64,000 nucleotides of DNA from Actinoplanes philippinensis (GCF_900113015.1 NZ_FONV01000007.1:186001-250000); one strand, 5' to 3'; counted from the stretch's first letter, positions 33,834 through 43,194 are shown. Numbers and translations are program-made. The notes: generated from the sequence alone by a model not told the origin.

Positions 33834-35018
33834 GTGACCGGTGAGACTAGGGGGCGACGGGTGCTCGAGCCACTCCATCGAGCACGGGCGTCCGCCTGGG
33901 CCAAGGGCTGGACCGTGCTGGCGGTCCTGTTGCCGCTCGCGAGTGTCGTGCTGCTGCTGGCCGGCACGGCCGCCGCGCCCGATCCCCGGCCGCAGCCGAG
34001 TCCCGCGCCCAGCTGTGAGCCGTCCGGTCCGGTGCCGGGACCCTACTGCCCGGTGCCGGAGCCCGGCTCGTTGCGGGCGCTGGCCGCCGAGCGTGACCTG
34101 TTCATCGGCTCGGCCGCGAGCGCGCAGGCCCTGGCGCAGGACCCGAAGTACGCGTCGGTGCTGGCCCGCGAGTTCAGCATGGTGACGCCGGAGGACGCGA
34201 TGAAGTGGCCCCGGATCGAGCCGCAGGCCGGTCAGCACGACTGGAGCGACGCCGACCGGGTCGTCGAGGTGGCCCGCGCGAACGGCCAGACCGTCTACGG
34301 CCATGCCCTTCTCTGGTATGCGTCGACACCCGCCTGGCTCGCCGACGGTTCGCTCAGTGACGCGCAGATCCGGGAGGCGGTGCATCGGCACATCGCCGAG
34401 GAGGCGGGCCGTTACCGGGGCCGGATCTGGGGCTGGGACGTGGTCAACGAGCCCTTGGAGGCCGACGGCCGGCTGCGCAGGACGGCCTGGTCCAAGGCGA
34501 TGGGGCCGGACTGGATCGCCGACGCGTTCCGCGCCGCGCGGGCCGCCGATCCGCACGCCAAGTTGTTCCTCAACGAGTTCGGGGTGGACGGCGACGGCGC
34601 CAAGAGCGACGCGTTCTACGAGCTGGTCCGCGGTCTGGTCAAGAAGGGCGTGCCGATCGACGGGGTGGGTTTCCAGAGTCACGTGGATCTCACGCCGGTG
34701 CCCGAGCATCGGGTGGAAAACCTCCGGCGGTTCGCGGCGCTGGGCCTCGATGTGGCGATCACCGAGGTCGATGTGCGGCTGATCTTGCCACCGACGGCGG
34801 CGAAACTCAAAAAGCAGGCCGAGGTGTACCGGCGCACGCTGCAGGACTGTCTGGCCGTACCGGAGTGTGTGTCCTTCACGGTGTGGGGTTTCACCGATCG
34901 TTATTCGTGGATCCCCAACCTCCAGTCCGGCGCGGGGATGGCGTGCCTGTTCGACGCCGAGCTGGTTCCGAAGCCGGCGTACGCCGCGGTGGCGGGGGCC
35001 CTGTCCAGGGCCCCCTGA
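33834..35018 (+). CDS. GH10 endo-beta-1,4-xylanase-like glycanase
   Basis: A 394-residue protein. An N-terminal membrane anchor or signal (VLAVLLPLASVVLLLAGTAA) is followed by a Pro-rich linker and a GH10 barrel. Acid/base Glu206 lies in WGWDVVNEPL and nucleophile Glu311 in VAITEVDVRL. Other landmarks are SMVTPEDAMKWPRIEP, YGHALLWYASTPAWL, and FTVWGFTDRYSWIP. GH10 enzymes cleave beta-1,4-xylan. Here, between glycan-assembly genes, it may instead trim or release the self-made polymer (inference). The start is GTG 33834; GTG 33861, with GGGGGC upstream, is equally plausible. Confidence 0.85.
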   Translation: MTGETRGRRVLEPLHRARASAWAKGWTVLAVLLPLASVVLLLAGTAAAPDPRPQPSPAPSCEPSGPVPGPYCPVPEPGSLRALAAERDLFIGSAASAQALAQDPKYASVLAREFSMVTPEDAMKWPRIEPQAGQHDWSDADRVVEVARANGQTVYGHALLWYASTPAWLADGSLSDAQIREAVHRHIAEEAGRYRGRIWGWDVVNEPLEADGRLRRTAWSKAMGPDWIADAFRAARAADPHAKLFLNEFGVDGDGAKSDAFYELVRGLVKKGVPIDGVGFQSHVDLTPVPEHRVENLRRFAALGLDVAITEVDVRLILPPTAAKLKKQAEVYRRTLQDCLAVPECVSFTVWGFTDRYSWIPNLQSGAGMACLFDAELVPKPAYAAVAGALSRAP

Positions 35019-35050
35019 CCTCCCGGGTGACGCCTCACGTGGCACTGTCG

Positions 35051-36178
35051 TCAATCAGCACTGTCGAAGAACTCCCGGACCGACTTCGCGACCACGGCGA
35101 CCAGGGCCGGGTCGAGCTCCGGGTAGATCGGCAGCGACAGGCACTCCCGCGCCCACGCGTCGGCCGCCGGGAAGTCCGCCGGGTCGAGGCCGAGGGCGGC
35201 GTAGGCGGGCTGCCGGTGCAGCGGCACCGGGTAGTGGACCCCGGCGCGGATGCCCGCGGCGTGCAGGTGCCGCAGCAGGTCGTCGCGGCGCGCGGTGCGC
35301 ACCACATAGAGGTGGAAGACGCCGGTGCGACCGTCACCGCGGGCGGGCAGCGCCAGGTCGCCGACACCGGTCAATTCCTGGTCGTACGCCCGGGCGAGCT
35401 CCTGCCGCAGCCGGTTGTTGTCCGCCAGCACCCGCAGCTTCACCCCGAGGACCGCGGCCTGGATGGTGTCCAGCCGGTGAGCGTACCCGGAGACGAGGTG
35501 TTCGTATTTGCTCGTCCGCCCGTGGTCGCGGAGCATCGCGATCCGGTCGGCCAGCGCCTCGTCGTCGGTGGTGACAGCGCCCGCGTCACCGAACGCGCCG
35601 AGATTCTTGCCCGGGAAGAACGAGAAGCAACCGACCCGGCCGTACGCCCCGGCGCGCACCGTCCGTCCGTCGGGGGTCGTCATCTCCGCGCCGTGGGCCT
35701 GTGCGGCGTCCTCGATGACCGGCACCCCGGCCGCGTCGGCGATCGCCATGATCGCCGGCATGTCGGCGGGCCGCCCGTAGAGGTGGACCGCGATGACCGC
35801 CTTGACCTCGCCGATCACGGCGGCCAGGGCGGCCGGGTCGAGGCAGCCGGACTCACTGTCGACGTCGACGAACCGGGGGGTGGCGCCGAGCCAGGAGATC
35901 GGCTCGGCGCTGGCGATGAAGGTGTGCGCGGGCACCGCGACCTGGTCGCCGGGACCGATGCCGAGCGCGGCCAGAGCCAGGTGCAGGGCGGCCGTGCCGG
36001 AGCCGCAGCCGATCGCCCGGCGGGTGCCGCAGAACGCGGCGAAGTCCTGCTCGAACCGTGCGACCTCGGGGCCGTTGATGAACCGGACGTTGTCGACGAC
36101 GTCGCGGATCGCCGCGTCGATGGCGTCCTTCTGGCGCAGGTATCCGGCCTTGACGTCGACCAGGGGAATCTCGGTCAC
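35051..36178 (-). CDS. DegT/DnrJ/EryC1-family sugar aminotransferase
   Basis: A 375-residue PLP enzyme. The PLP lysine is Lys191 in FSFFPGKNLGAFGDAG; VIEDAAQAHGAE carries the cofactor-binding Asp. The N-terminal VDVKAGYLRQKDAIDAAI is typical of WbpE/WlbC-type enzymes that make UDP-3-amino sugars. The GTG start overlaps the TGA of the acetyltransferase gene upstream. With the adjacent oxidoreductase and acetyltransferase it forms the 3-keto to 3-amino to 3-acetamido steps known from UDP-2,3-diacetamido-2,3-dideoxy-glucuronate synthesis. Confidence 0.87.
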   Translation of the reverse strand: MTEIPLVDVKAGYLRQKDAIDAAIRDVVDNVRFINGPEVARFEQDFAAFCGTRRAIGCGSGTAALHLALAALGIGPGDQVAVPAHTFIASAEPISWLGATPRFVDVDSESGCLDPAALAAVIGEVKAVIAVHLYGRPADMPAIMAIADAAGVPVIEDAAQAHGAEMTTPDGRTVRAGAYGRVGCFSFFPGKNLGAFGDAGAVTTDDEALADRIAMLRDHGRTSKYEHLVSGYAHRLDTIQAAVLGVKLRVLADNNRLRQELARAYDQELTGVGDLALPARGDGRTGVFHLYVVRTARRDDLLRHLHAAGIRAGVHYPVPLHRQPAYAALGLDPADFPAADAWARECLSLPIYPELDPALVAVVAKSVREFFDSAD

Positions 36179-36828
36179 GCGGGGTCCTCCTCGGTTCCGG
36201 GCGGACCCGGGTAGGGCTGGTGGGCGGCGCCGACCGGGCACAGCAGCTCGTCGACGTTCTTGACGACCCGGGCGGCCGGGCCGACCACCACGGTGCGGGC
36301 CGGGACGTCCCGGGTGACCACGGCGCCGGCGCCGATGAGCGCTCCGGCGCCGATCGTCACACCGGGCAGGATCGTGACGTTCGCGCCGACCCGGGCGCCG
36401 GCCTCCACGGTCACGCCGCGCATGCAGCTCGACACATCGGGGCACTTCGGGAACGGGGCGTTGGTGACGGTCACCCGCGGGCCGATCCACGCGTTCTCCC
36501 GGAGCACCGTGTACTCCGGGATGAAGCACTGCGAGTGGATCCGCACCCCGTCCTCGATCGTCACGTGGTGCTCGACGACGCTGAGCGAGCCGATCGACAC
36601 GTTCTCGCCGATCGTGTTGTGCTCGCGGACCAGCACGTGGTGGCCGGTCTGGAAACGCGCGCCGATCCGGTTGCCGTGATAGACGACGGTGTGGCTGCGC
36701 AGGCGGGCGCCGTCGCCGATCCGGGTCGGCTCGCTCTCCTCCGCCCGGCCGATCAGGCAGAACTCCTCCACCGTGGCGCCGGCGCCGAGCACCGTGCCCG
36801 GGGCCACGACAGCGAGCGGGCTGATCAT
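36175..36828 (-). CDS. Hexapeptide-repeat sugar N-acetyltransferase (WlbB/WbpD-like)
   Basis: A 217-residue left-handed beta-helix protein; nearly the whole length consists of hexapeptide turns (VAPGTVLGAGATVEEF, IGENVSIGSLSVVEHHVTIE, VGANVTILPGVTIGAGALIG). HNTIGENV and the YHGNRIG turn are typical of acetyltransferases of the WlbB type, which acetylate the 3-amino group of UDP-sugar uronates with acetyl-CoA. It overlaps both neighbours by 4 bp. Confidence 0.85.
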   Translation of the reverse strand: MISPLAVVAPGTVLGAGATVEEFCLIGRAEESEPTRIGDGARLRSHTVVYHGNRIGARFQTGHHVLVREHNTIGENVSIGSLSVVEHHVTIEDGVRIHSQCFIPEYTVLRENAWIGPRVTVTNAPFPKCPDVSSCMRGVTVEAGARVGANVTILPGVTIGAGALIGAGAVVTRDVPARTVVVGPAARVVKNVDELLCPVGAAHQPYPGPPGTEEDPA

Positions 36829-37853
36829 GCGGCCGGCCCGCCCAGGTCGGTGACCGGAGCCGGCGCGCCGTCGTTGCGCAGCGACCGGTCGGCGGCCTCC
36901 AGCGCCGCCACGACACGGGCGCCGTTCCACCCGTCGGTCCGGGGGCGGCTTCCCGTCCGTACACAATCCAGGAAGTGTTTGATCTCCGCGGCCAAGGGCT
37001 CGACCATCGGCAGGGACGGCACCAGCATCGCGCCGTCGCGGAGTTTGTACTGGTAGGCGCCGTACGCGTCGGGGTCGAGCCGGTCCGCGCCCTTGTCGAA
37101 GATCTTCAGGCGGGCCTCGGAGTCCATGTCGTCGTAGACCAGCATCCGCTTGCTGCCGACCACCGTGGTACGCCGGGTCTTCGACGGGTCGAGCCAGCTC
37201 ACGTGGGCGTGCGCGAGGATGCCGCCGGGGTAACCGAGGGTGACGAACATGACGTCCTCGGTCTCGTGGTGCAGGTAGCGCGCGCCGCGGGCGGACACCC
37301 ACTCCGGGCCGGTGCCGAGCAGGTAGTTCGCGATGGAGACGTCGTGCGGGCCGATCGACCAGAACGCGTTGATGTCGGTCTGGATCCGGCCCAGGTTGAG
37401 CCGCTGCGAGTGCAGGTAGAGCACGTCACCCAGCTCGTTGCCGGTCACGTACTCCCGCATCGTCCGGACGGCGGGCACGAACTCGAAGGTGTGCCCGACC
37501 ATCAGCACCAGACCGAGACTGTCGGCCAGCTCGGCGAGCGCCACCGCGTCGGCGGTCGACAGCGCGAGCGGCTTCTCCACCATCACGTGCTTGCCGGCCC
37601 GCAACGCGCGGGTGGCCAGGTCGGCGTGCGTGGCCGCCGGGGTGACGATGACGACAGCTGTCACGTCGTCGTCGGCGAGCACCTGCTCCACGTCGTCGGT
37701 GGTCCGCAGGTGCGGATACAGCGCGCGGGCCTTGGCGGCCTGCTCGGGTGAGCTCTCCACCAGGTAACGCCAGTCCGTGCCGGCCAGCGTGTTCAGGTTA
37801 CGGGCCAGGTTGGTGCCCCAGTGGCCGTACCCTATTTGTGCTATCGATCCCAT
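36825..37853 (-). CDS. Gfo/Idh/MocA-family sugar 3-dehydrogenase (WlbA/WbpB-like)
   Basis: A 342-residue oxidoreductase. The Rossmann nucleotide-binding loop is IGYGHWG (7-13); the catalytic lysine is Lys94 in VEKPLALST; FWSIGPHDVSIANYLLG is the substrate-side HD motif. WlbA/WbpB oxidise the 3-hydroxyl of UDP-GlcNAcA. It starts the three-gene sugar unit and is separated by 21 bp from the LCP gene. The UDP-GlcNAc 6-dehydrogenase needed before this step is not in the window. Confidence 0.85.
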   Translation of the reverse strand: MGSIAQIGYGHWGTNLARNLNTLAGTDWRYLVESSPEQAAKARALYPHLRTTDDVEQVLADDDVTAVVIVTPAATHADLATRALRAGKHVMVEKPLALSTADAVALAELADSLGLVLMVGHTFEFVPAVRTMREYVTGNELGDVLYLHSQRLNLGRIQTDINAFWSIGPHDVSIANYLLGTGPEWVSARGARYLHHETEDVMFVTLGYPGGILAHAHVSWLDPSKTRRTTVVGSKRMLVYDDMDSEARLKIFDKGADRLDPDAYGAYQYKLRDGAMLVPSLPMVEPLAAEIKHFLDCVRTGSRPRTDGWNGARVVAALEAADRSLRNDGAPAPVTDLGGPAA

Positions 37854-37874
37854 CGGTCTCCCCGTCGGTGGTGC

Positions 37875-39041
37875 TTACTTGCCGGCCGCGGCCCAGGTCG
37901 GGTGTGCGGCGATGAAGGCGTCCAGCTTGTCCTCGCGCGCGGCGTCGAACATCTTCCTGCTCTCGGCGGTGAGGTTCTCGCAGGAGGCGCCGTTCGGGCA
38001 CTTCACCGAGGCGTAGTCGCCGCCGTTGGTGCGCAGCATGGTGACGCCGTCGGACCCGATGCCGCGGGCGGTGAGCAGCCAGTCGGTCATCGACGCCTTG
38101 CCCCAGTCGGCGGTCAGCGCCTTGCCGGTGGCGGTGAGCACCCGGTCCAGGGTGAGCGGGCTGGAGACACCGGTGTCCAGGGCCTCCTTCATCACCGCCT
38201 TGACGAACTGCTGCTGGTGACGCTGCCGGTCGTAGTCGCCGCCCTTGGTGTGCCGCTGGCGCACGTAGTCGAGCGCCTCCCACGGCTCCAGGTGCCGGCA
38301 GCCGGGCTCGTACACCTTCGCGTCGCCGCCCTCCAGGGCGCGGACCTTGCCCTCGGTGTTCATGTGGATCGAGGTGACCTTCTGGTCGATGCACATGTCG
38401 ACGCCGCCGAGCGCGTTGACCGCGCCCTCGAACCCGACGAAGTTCGCGATCATCCCGGCGTTGAACTTCATCCCGGTGACCTGGCTGACCGTCTTCGCGA
38501 GCAGCTCGAAACCGCCGGCCCGGCCGCCACCGCCGCCGCTGCCGTGCTGGAACGCCGCGTTGATCTTCTCGTGGCTGCCGGTGAACCCGGTCTTCGGGTA
38601 CGCCGGTATCTGGACCAGCGTGTCCCGGGGCACCGACAGCATGTACGCCTTGTCGTGCGCGGCGTTGATGTGCACCACGATGATCGAGTCGGCGCGGGTG
38701 CCCACCCCGTTCTCGTCGTCGGCCCGGTCGTCCACCCCGACCAGCAGGATGTTCAGCGGACCGGCCAGCGGCGACACGCCCTTCGCCGGCTCCGGCACGG
38801 CCGCGTCGCCCAGCATCGGCTCCTGGGCGACCGCGCCGGTGTAGCGGGAGACCAGCAGGCGGGCGCCGACCACCGCGCCGATCGACAGCACCACGACGAC
38901 CACGCCGGTCCAGATCAGCAGCCGGGCCCAGAGCGGGCGTTTCTTCTTCGGGGCGGGCTCCGCGGCCGGCTGTTCGCCGGCCTCCGGTTCCGCCGTCGTG
39001 GTGACGGCGGTCTCCTCGCCGTCCGGGCTGCTCGTTGACAT
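37875..39041 (-). CDS. LytR-CpsA-Psr (LCP) family glycopolymer ligase
   Basis: A 388-residue membrane-anchored protein. A ~35-residue cytoplasmic Pro/Glu/Lys-rich tail precedes one TM helix (LLIWTGVVVVVLSIGAVVGA). The extracellular LCP domain has LNILLVGVDDRADDENGVGT, RADSIIVVHIN, LSVPRDTLVQIP, and LDYVRQRHTKGGDYDRQRHQ with the conserved catalytic and phosphate-binding arginines. LCP enzymes attach undecaprenyl-linked glycopolymers to peptidoglycan. Placed directly before the sugar genes, it probably ligates the product of this locus to the cell wall. Confidence 0.9.
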   Translation of the reverse strand: MSTSSPDGEETAVTTTAEPEAGEQPAAEPAPKKKRPLWARLLIWTGVVVVVLSIGAVVGARLLVSRYTGAVAQEPMLGDAAVPEPAKGVSPLAGPLNILLVGVDDRADDENGVGTRADSIIVVHINAAHDKAYMLSVPRDTLVQIPAYPKTGFTGSHEKINAAFQHGSGGGGGRAGGFELLAKTVSQVTGMKFNAGMIANFVGFEGAVNALGGVDMCIDQKVTSIHMNTEGKVRALEGGDAKVYEPGCRHLEPWEALDYVRQRHTKGGDYDRQRHQQQFVKAVMKEALDTGVSSPLTLDRVLTATGKALTADWGKASMTDWLLTARGIGSDGVTMLRTNGGDYASVKCPNGASCENLTAESRKMFDAAREDKLDAFIAAHPTWAAAGK

Positions 39042-39081
39042 GCGTTTCCGTTTCGGTCAGATCTGCTGGCGCACGGCCGGG

Positions 39082-40053
39082 TCAGGCGAAGTCGTCGGGC
39101 CGGTCGGCGACGCCGCCCAGCACCGCGGGGGCGGTGTCGTCCCCGCCGCCCCAGGCCAGGTCGTCCTCGACCAGCCAGTTGTCGTGGTCGTCCGGGTCAC
39201 CGGCGGAGCCGGACCGCATGCCGGACACGCCGGCCGCGGCCCGGTGCCCGTCGTCGCGGCGGCTCGTGGCCCGGCCGGCCGACGGCGCGCCGCCGAGCAC
39301 GGCCGCGGTGTCGGCGCCCGCGGCGCCACCGGACCAGCCGCCCGCCGCCCGCGTGCCGGCGGACGGGCCGTCGAACAGGCCGGACGACGGCACGGAGGAG
39401 GCCGCGAGGCCGCCGCCGCTCGCCAGGGAGGTGCCGCCGGGTGTGGCGGTGGACGGCGCGCCCGTGGCGGACGGCCCACCCGCGGCGGCGCCGGAGGCCA
39501 CCGCCGGCGCGGCGCCGGGCAGGTCGGGCGGGGACTGCGGGACCTCGCCGGGCCAGCGGTCGGCGCCGGTCAGGGTGTAGGTCAGCGCCAGATCGGTGAC
39601 CAGGCGAACCATCCGCTCCCGTGACTTCGCCGCCTCCTGCCGCTCCGGCTGCGCGCCGAACGCGGCGCCGATGGTGGCGGTGTCGGCGACCAGAGCGACC
39701 GGGTCGGTGGTGAGGGTGGCCGGCTCCTCGGCCTCGGCGCGCGCCTCGCGCAGCGCCCCGGCCATCAGGGTCAGGCCCTGGTGCAGGGCGTCGAAGTCGC
39801 GGCCCAGGTCGGCGCAGTAACCGGCGATCAGGCCGGCCCGGCGCTGGAACTCGGCGCCCGCCTCGCCCTGCCACATCTGCTGGAGCGCGCCCAGGTCGGT
39901 GGCCAGGGCCGCGCCGATCTGCTCGACGGTGCCCTGCAGCGAGCGCCACACCGTGGCCACCTCGTCGACCTGATCCGGGTCGCCGGCCATCACGGCGCGG
40001 TACAGCTCGTCGTGCGTCTGCGCGGCGTACCCGCCGACGATCTCCTCAGGCAT
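39082..40053 (-). CDS. PPE/WXG-like ESX-associated protein with disordered Gly/Ala-rich half
   Basis: A 323-residue protein. The N-terminal ~140 residues are a helical hairpin with W61-Q-G (LQQMWQGEAGAEFQRRA). The next ~150 residues are Ala/Gly/Ser/Pro-rich. The C-terminus ends in NWLVEDDLAWGGGDDTAP, a motif closely echoed by the protein at 55970-57247. This resembles PPE-like secreted ESX proteins. ATG 40053 was chosen over an upstream start because it overlaps the small partner gene by 8 bp. Confidence 0.75.
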   Translation of the reverse strand: MPEEIVGGYAAQTHDELYRAVMAGDPDQVDEVATVWRSLQGTVEQIGAALATDLGALQQMWQGEAGAEFQRRAGLIAGYCADLGRDFDALHQGLTLMAGALREARAEAEEPATLTTDPVALVADTATIGAAFGAQPERQEAAKSRERMVRLVTDLALTYTLTGADRWPGEVPQSPPDLPGAAPAVASGAAAGGPSATGAPSTATPGGTSLASGGGLAASSVPSSGLFDGPSAGTRAAGGWSGGAAGADTAAVLGGAPSAGRATSRRDDGHRAAAGVSGMRSGSAGDPDDHDNWLVEDDLAWGGGDDTAPAVLGGVADRPDDFA

Positions 40054-40390
40054 CGAGGACGCCTCCGTCCAGACGGTCCGCGACGACGTCGGCGCTGAGC
40101 TGGATGCTCTCCTCGGCGCCGCGATAGTTGGCGATGATGTCACCGGTCGCCTGCCGGGTGGTCAGGATCGCCTCCCGCAACTGTTCGAGATGCAGGCGGT
40201 ACCCACTGTTCAGCGTCGCGTAGGTCCCCTCGACCCGGACCGCGTCGGCGAACGTGCCGAGCGCGGGCCGCCGGTCGGCCAGGGTGGTGGCCATCCGCAG
40301 AGCGGCGTCCACCTCCGCCAGCCTGGCGGTCAGGGTGTCGTGGAAATCCTCCAGCGATCGGATGTCTACTGCTGTGCCGTTGTGGAGCAT
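40046..40390 (-). CDS. Small WXG100-superfamily-like partner protein
   Basis: A 114-residue helical protein (VDIRSLEDFHDTLTARLAEV, YRLHLEQLREAILTTRQATG) with no signal peptide and no WXG triad. Its size, helical nature and 8-bp overlap with the PPE-like gene suggest an Esx/PE-like partner that dimerises with the larger protein before secretion. The upstream 118 bp (40391-40509) are AT-rich and probably contain its promoter; no gene is seen there. Confidence 0.65.
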   Translation of the reverse strand: MLHNGTAVDIRSLEDFHDTLTARLAEVDAALRMATTLADRRPALGTFADAVRVEGTYATLNSGYRLHLEQLREAILTTRQATGDIIANYRGAEESIQLSADVVADRLDGGVLDA

Positions 40391-40509
40391 GGACGCGGTC
40401 CCCGTCCGTCATCGCGCCGGTTTTTTGCGACCACCACCATAGGCCATACGATCCATTGGATTCGATCCCGATTTCAGATGATCTTGGCGGGTTCGTCCTG
40501 ATCAGCGGG

Positions 40510-41925
40510 TCACGATCCGGAAACGGCGCCGCTCTGCGCACTGAAATTCCGGGCCGTGGCCGGGTCCAGCGGCGGTCCCGGCGGGATCAGGGCGACCAGA
40601 GCGGCCGGCACCGGGACCGGCGACACCGACCCGTAACCGAGCGACTCCTGCGCCGCCGTCCCGGCGGGCATCGCATACCGCCGGCCCTCGTCGGTGACCA
40701 GATAGGCGGGCAGCCCCTCGGTGACCGTCGCGTCGGCCGCCGGGATCGCCCGGACCAGCGCCGCGTGCCCGCCCTGGACCAGCACCTGATCGGCCACCTG
40801 CACGCCGCGCGACACCTGGTCGGCAGCGGTCCGCCCGCCCGTCATCGCGCGCAGCGCCCCGGCGTCGGCCACCGCGAGCGCGACGTCCTGCCCGTCCTTG
40901 CTGGCCGCGCCGTACCCCGCGCACAGGGCGGAGCCCACCGGGTCGACGGCCCGCATCTCCGGCATCTGCGCCGGGAACCCGGGCGGGTCCAGCCGCGAGT
41001 CGAGCAGCAGCGAACCGGCCTGCTCGGCGGTCAGCTCGTCGTCGGTGCCGCCCTTGGCCAGCAGCAGCAGCGCCGACACGTCGCCGATCGCGGCCAGCCC
41101 GGCGCTGGTCAGGACGTAGTGCTGGGCGCCGACGTGATAGACCCGGCCCACCTTGGCCTGCGCGCCCCTGACCTGGCGGGTGCTGACCTGACCCATGTTC
41201 GGCAGCACCAGCGGCACCAGGTCCGGGCCGGAGGTGACCGCGTTCAGCAGCGCCCGGCCGATCGGCAGCACCGGCTGGCCGGACAGGCGCAGCGCGGCGA
41301 GCGTCTCCCCGTCCTTGATCCGGTACCGGCGGTTCTGCCAGATCAGATACCGGTCCGTGGCGCCGCTGCCGGCGGCCACCAGCACCGCGTCGTCACCGAG
41401 CGCCCGGCCGGTCGGCGGCTCCTGCCCGATCAGCAGCCGGGTCACCGGGGTCGCCACCGCGCTCGACTCCGCGGCGCTGCACACCGTCCACGGCAGGCCG
41501 ACCAGCGCCTTGGGCGACGGCACCCCGTCCGGGGCGCCGGCGATGCCCACCTGCGGGCCCCGGGCCAGGCCCTGCAACGAATTCTGCGCCATCGTGCGGG
41601 TCGGCGCCTCGGCGCCCAGGATCAACCGGGCCGAGGCGAAGTTGAGCACCGGATAGAGCACGTCGTTGACGAACACATACCGGGCGCCGGTCTCCCGCTC
41701 GATCACCACGGTGCCCGAGTCCGGTTTCGCGCCACCGGGACTGAGCAGACCATACGCCCCGAACCCGGCGAACAGGATCGCGGCCACGAGCACGCTGGCG
41801 ATCATGGCCAGGCCCAGCCGCCGCATCGGCAGCTCGGTGGTCTCCGGCTCACCGGACAACAGCGCCGACACGAGCCGCCGCGTGACGAACCGGTGCGCGC
41901 GGACCTGTTCGCGCCGAGTCTGCAC
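40510..41925 (-). CDS. eccB: Type VII secretion protein EccB
   Basis: A 471-residue core ESX component. The short cytoplasmic N-terminus has QTRREQVRAHRFVTRRLVSA, the EccB signature, then one TM helix (LGLAMIASVLVAAILFAGFG). A large periplasmic R1-type repeat domain follows, with NFASARLILG, VGLPWTVCSA, LIWQNRRYRI and SALCAGYGA. EccB is part of the ESX membrane complex with EccC, D and E. GTG 41925 was chosen because QTRREQV follows at once and a GGGGGAGA site lies upstream. Divergent from eccE. Confidence 0.93.
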   Translation of the reverse strand: MQTRREQVRAHRFVTRRLVSALLSGEPETTELPMRRLGLAMIASVLVAAILFAGFGAYGLLSPGGAKPDSGTVVIERETGARYVFVNDVLYPVLNFASARLILGAEAPTRTMAQNSLQGLARGPQVGIAGAPDGVPSPKALVGLPWTVCSAAESSAVATPVTRLLIGQEPPTGRALGDDAVLVAAGSGATDRYLIWQNRRYRIKDGETLAALRLSGQPVLPIGRALLNAVTSGPDLVPLVLPNMGQVSTRQVRGAQAKVGRVYHVGAQHYVLTSAGLAAIGDVSALLLLAKGGTDDELTAEQAGSLLLDSRLDPPGFPAQMPEMRAVDPVGSALCAGYGAASKDGQDVALAVADAGALRAMTGGRTAADQVSRGVQVADQVLVQGGHAALVRAIPAADATVTEGLPAYLVTDEGRRYAMPAGTAAQESLGYGSVSPVPVPAALVALIPPGPPLDPATARNFSAQSGAVSGS

Positions 41926-41962
41926 GTGTGATCTCCCCCTGCGTTCGCAACCGTGGCACCAA

Positions 41963-41986
41963 TACGATAGTGGCCGGTCGATAGTG
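41963..41986. promoter_or_regulatory. Direct repeat and -10-like element between eccB and eccE
   Basis: CGATAGTG occurs twice (41965-41972 and 41979-41986), 14 bp apart, in the 93-bp divergent spacer. A -10-like TACGAT (41963-41968) overlaps the first copy on the plus strand. It could coordinate expression of the two core genes. No matching strong -35 was found. Confidence 0.35.
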
Positions 41987-42018
41987 TGCTGAGTCGGCCG
42001 TACGGAAGGACACGGGGT

Positions 42019-43194
42019 GTGACAAGCGAGGTCATCTCGGCAGGACCGGCGTTGAGACCGGTCCGCAGGCGTGGACGGCTCGGTCCACTGAGCATCGTGC
42101 ACATCATCGCGATCGAGCTGGCCGCCGTGGCGATCCTGGCCGGCATCGGCGCCGACGGCAACGTGATCGCCCTGGTCACGGCCGGTTTGGTGGCCGTCGT
42201 CCTGCTGGTGGTGACATGGACGCCGACGGCCGCCGGATGGTGGTATGAGAGGCAGGTCGTCCGGGCCCGGCTGCGCCGCCGCAACCGGGCGGCCCGCGCG
42301 GTGCGCCCGGACACGGTCCGGCACCGGCCGCTCACCGCCCTGGCCGGTCTCGCGCCCGGCCTGACCGTCCGCGCCGTCGCCGACCGGGGCGCCACCATCG
42401 GCGTCGGGCAGGACCCCGGCGGCTGGTTCGCCGCGCTGAGCGTGACCGGCGACGACCGGCTCCCGCTGGACCGGCTGACCCGGCTCTTCGAGGACTCGTC
42501 GATCCCCGTGTCCGCGCTGGCGGTGACCAGCCAGACCGTTCCTGCGCCGAGCACCCTGCTCGACCCGGCCGCGCCCGCCCGGACCTCCTACCTCGAGCTC
42601 ACCGCCCACGACCGGGTCGCCGCCGACCAGCAGGTGCTGGTCGCGGTCCGGCTCGAGCCGAAATCCGCGGCCGCTGCGGCGCTCACCCGTGGCGGCGGCC
42701 TGACCGGCGTCGACAAAGCCGTCACCGCGCTGGTCAACCGCACCGCGAAGGTGCTCGGCGGCACCGGCCTGACAGTGCGGGTCCTCGACCCGGACGCGCT
42801 GGTCGCGGCCCTCGCCGGCTCCTGCCCGGCGACCGCCGACGCGGGCGAGCCCGCCCCCGGCGCCGAGGTGTGGACCGGCTGGCAGGCGGCCGGCCTCGCA
42901 CACGCCGGCCTGGTCCTGACCCGCTGGCCGGCGCACCGCCCCGACGAACTCTTCGCCGCCCTGACCGGGCTGCCGGCGGACCTGGTCAACGTCACGATCA
43001 CGATGCGGCCGGCCGGTTCGGGGGTGGAGACGCGGTGCGTGGTCCGGGTGGCCGCCCGGCCGGACGCGCTCCCCGAGACGGTGACCCAGGCGTTCGCCCT
43101 GGCCGACCGGGCCGGAGGCCGCCTGCAGCGGCTCGACGGCCGGCACGGCCCGGCGGTCTGGGCGACCGCTCCGACCGCGGCGGTGCTGCGATGA
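42019..43194 (+). CDS. eccE: Type VII secretion protein EccE
   Basis: A 391-residue protein with two N-terminal TM helices (IHIIAIELAAVAILAGIGA-type and LVTAGLVAVVLLVVTW). The cytoplasmic domain has the EccE pattern TPTAAGWWYERQVVRARLRR and SYLELTAHDRVAADQQVLVA. EccE stabilises the ESX membrane complex. GTG 42019 has GGAAGGA 8 nt upstream; an in-frame GTG at 41986 is less likely. The stop overlaps the ATG of the repeat-containing ORF. Confidence 0.85.
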   Translation: MTSEVISAGPALRPVRRRGRLGPLSIVHIIAIELAAVAILAGIGADGNVIALVTAGLVAVVLLVVTWTPTAAGWWYERQVVRARLRRRNRAARAVRPDTVRHRPLTALAGLAPGLTVRAVADRGATIGVGQDPGGWFAALSVTGDDRLPLDRLTRLFEDSSIPVSALAVTSQTVPAPSTLLDPAAPARTSYLELTAHDRVAADQQVLVAVRLEPKSAAAAALTRGGGLTGVDKAVTALVNRTAKVLGGTGLTVRVLDPDALVAALAGSCPATADAGEPAPGAEVWTGWQAAGLAHAGLVLTRWPAHRPDELFAALTGLPADLVNVTITMRPAGSGVETRCVVRVAARPDALPETVTQAFALADRAGGRLQRLDGRHGPAVWATAPTAAVLR

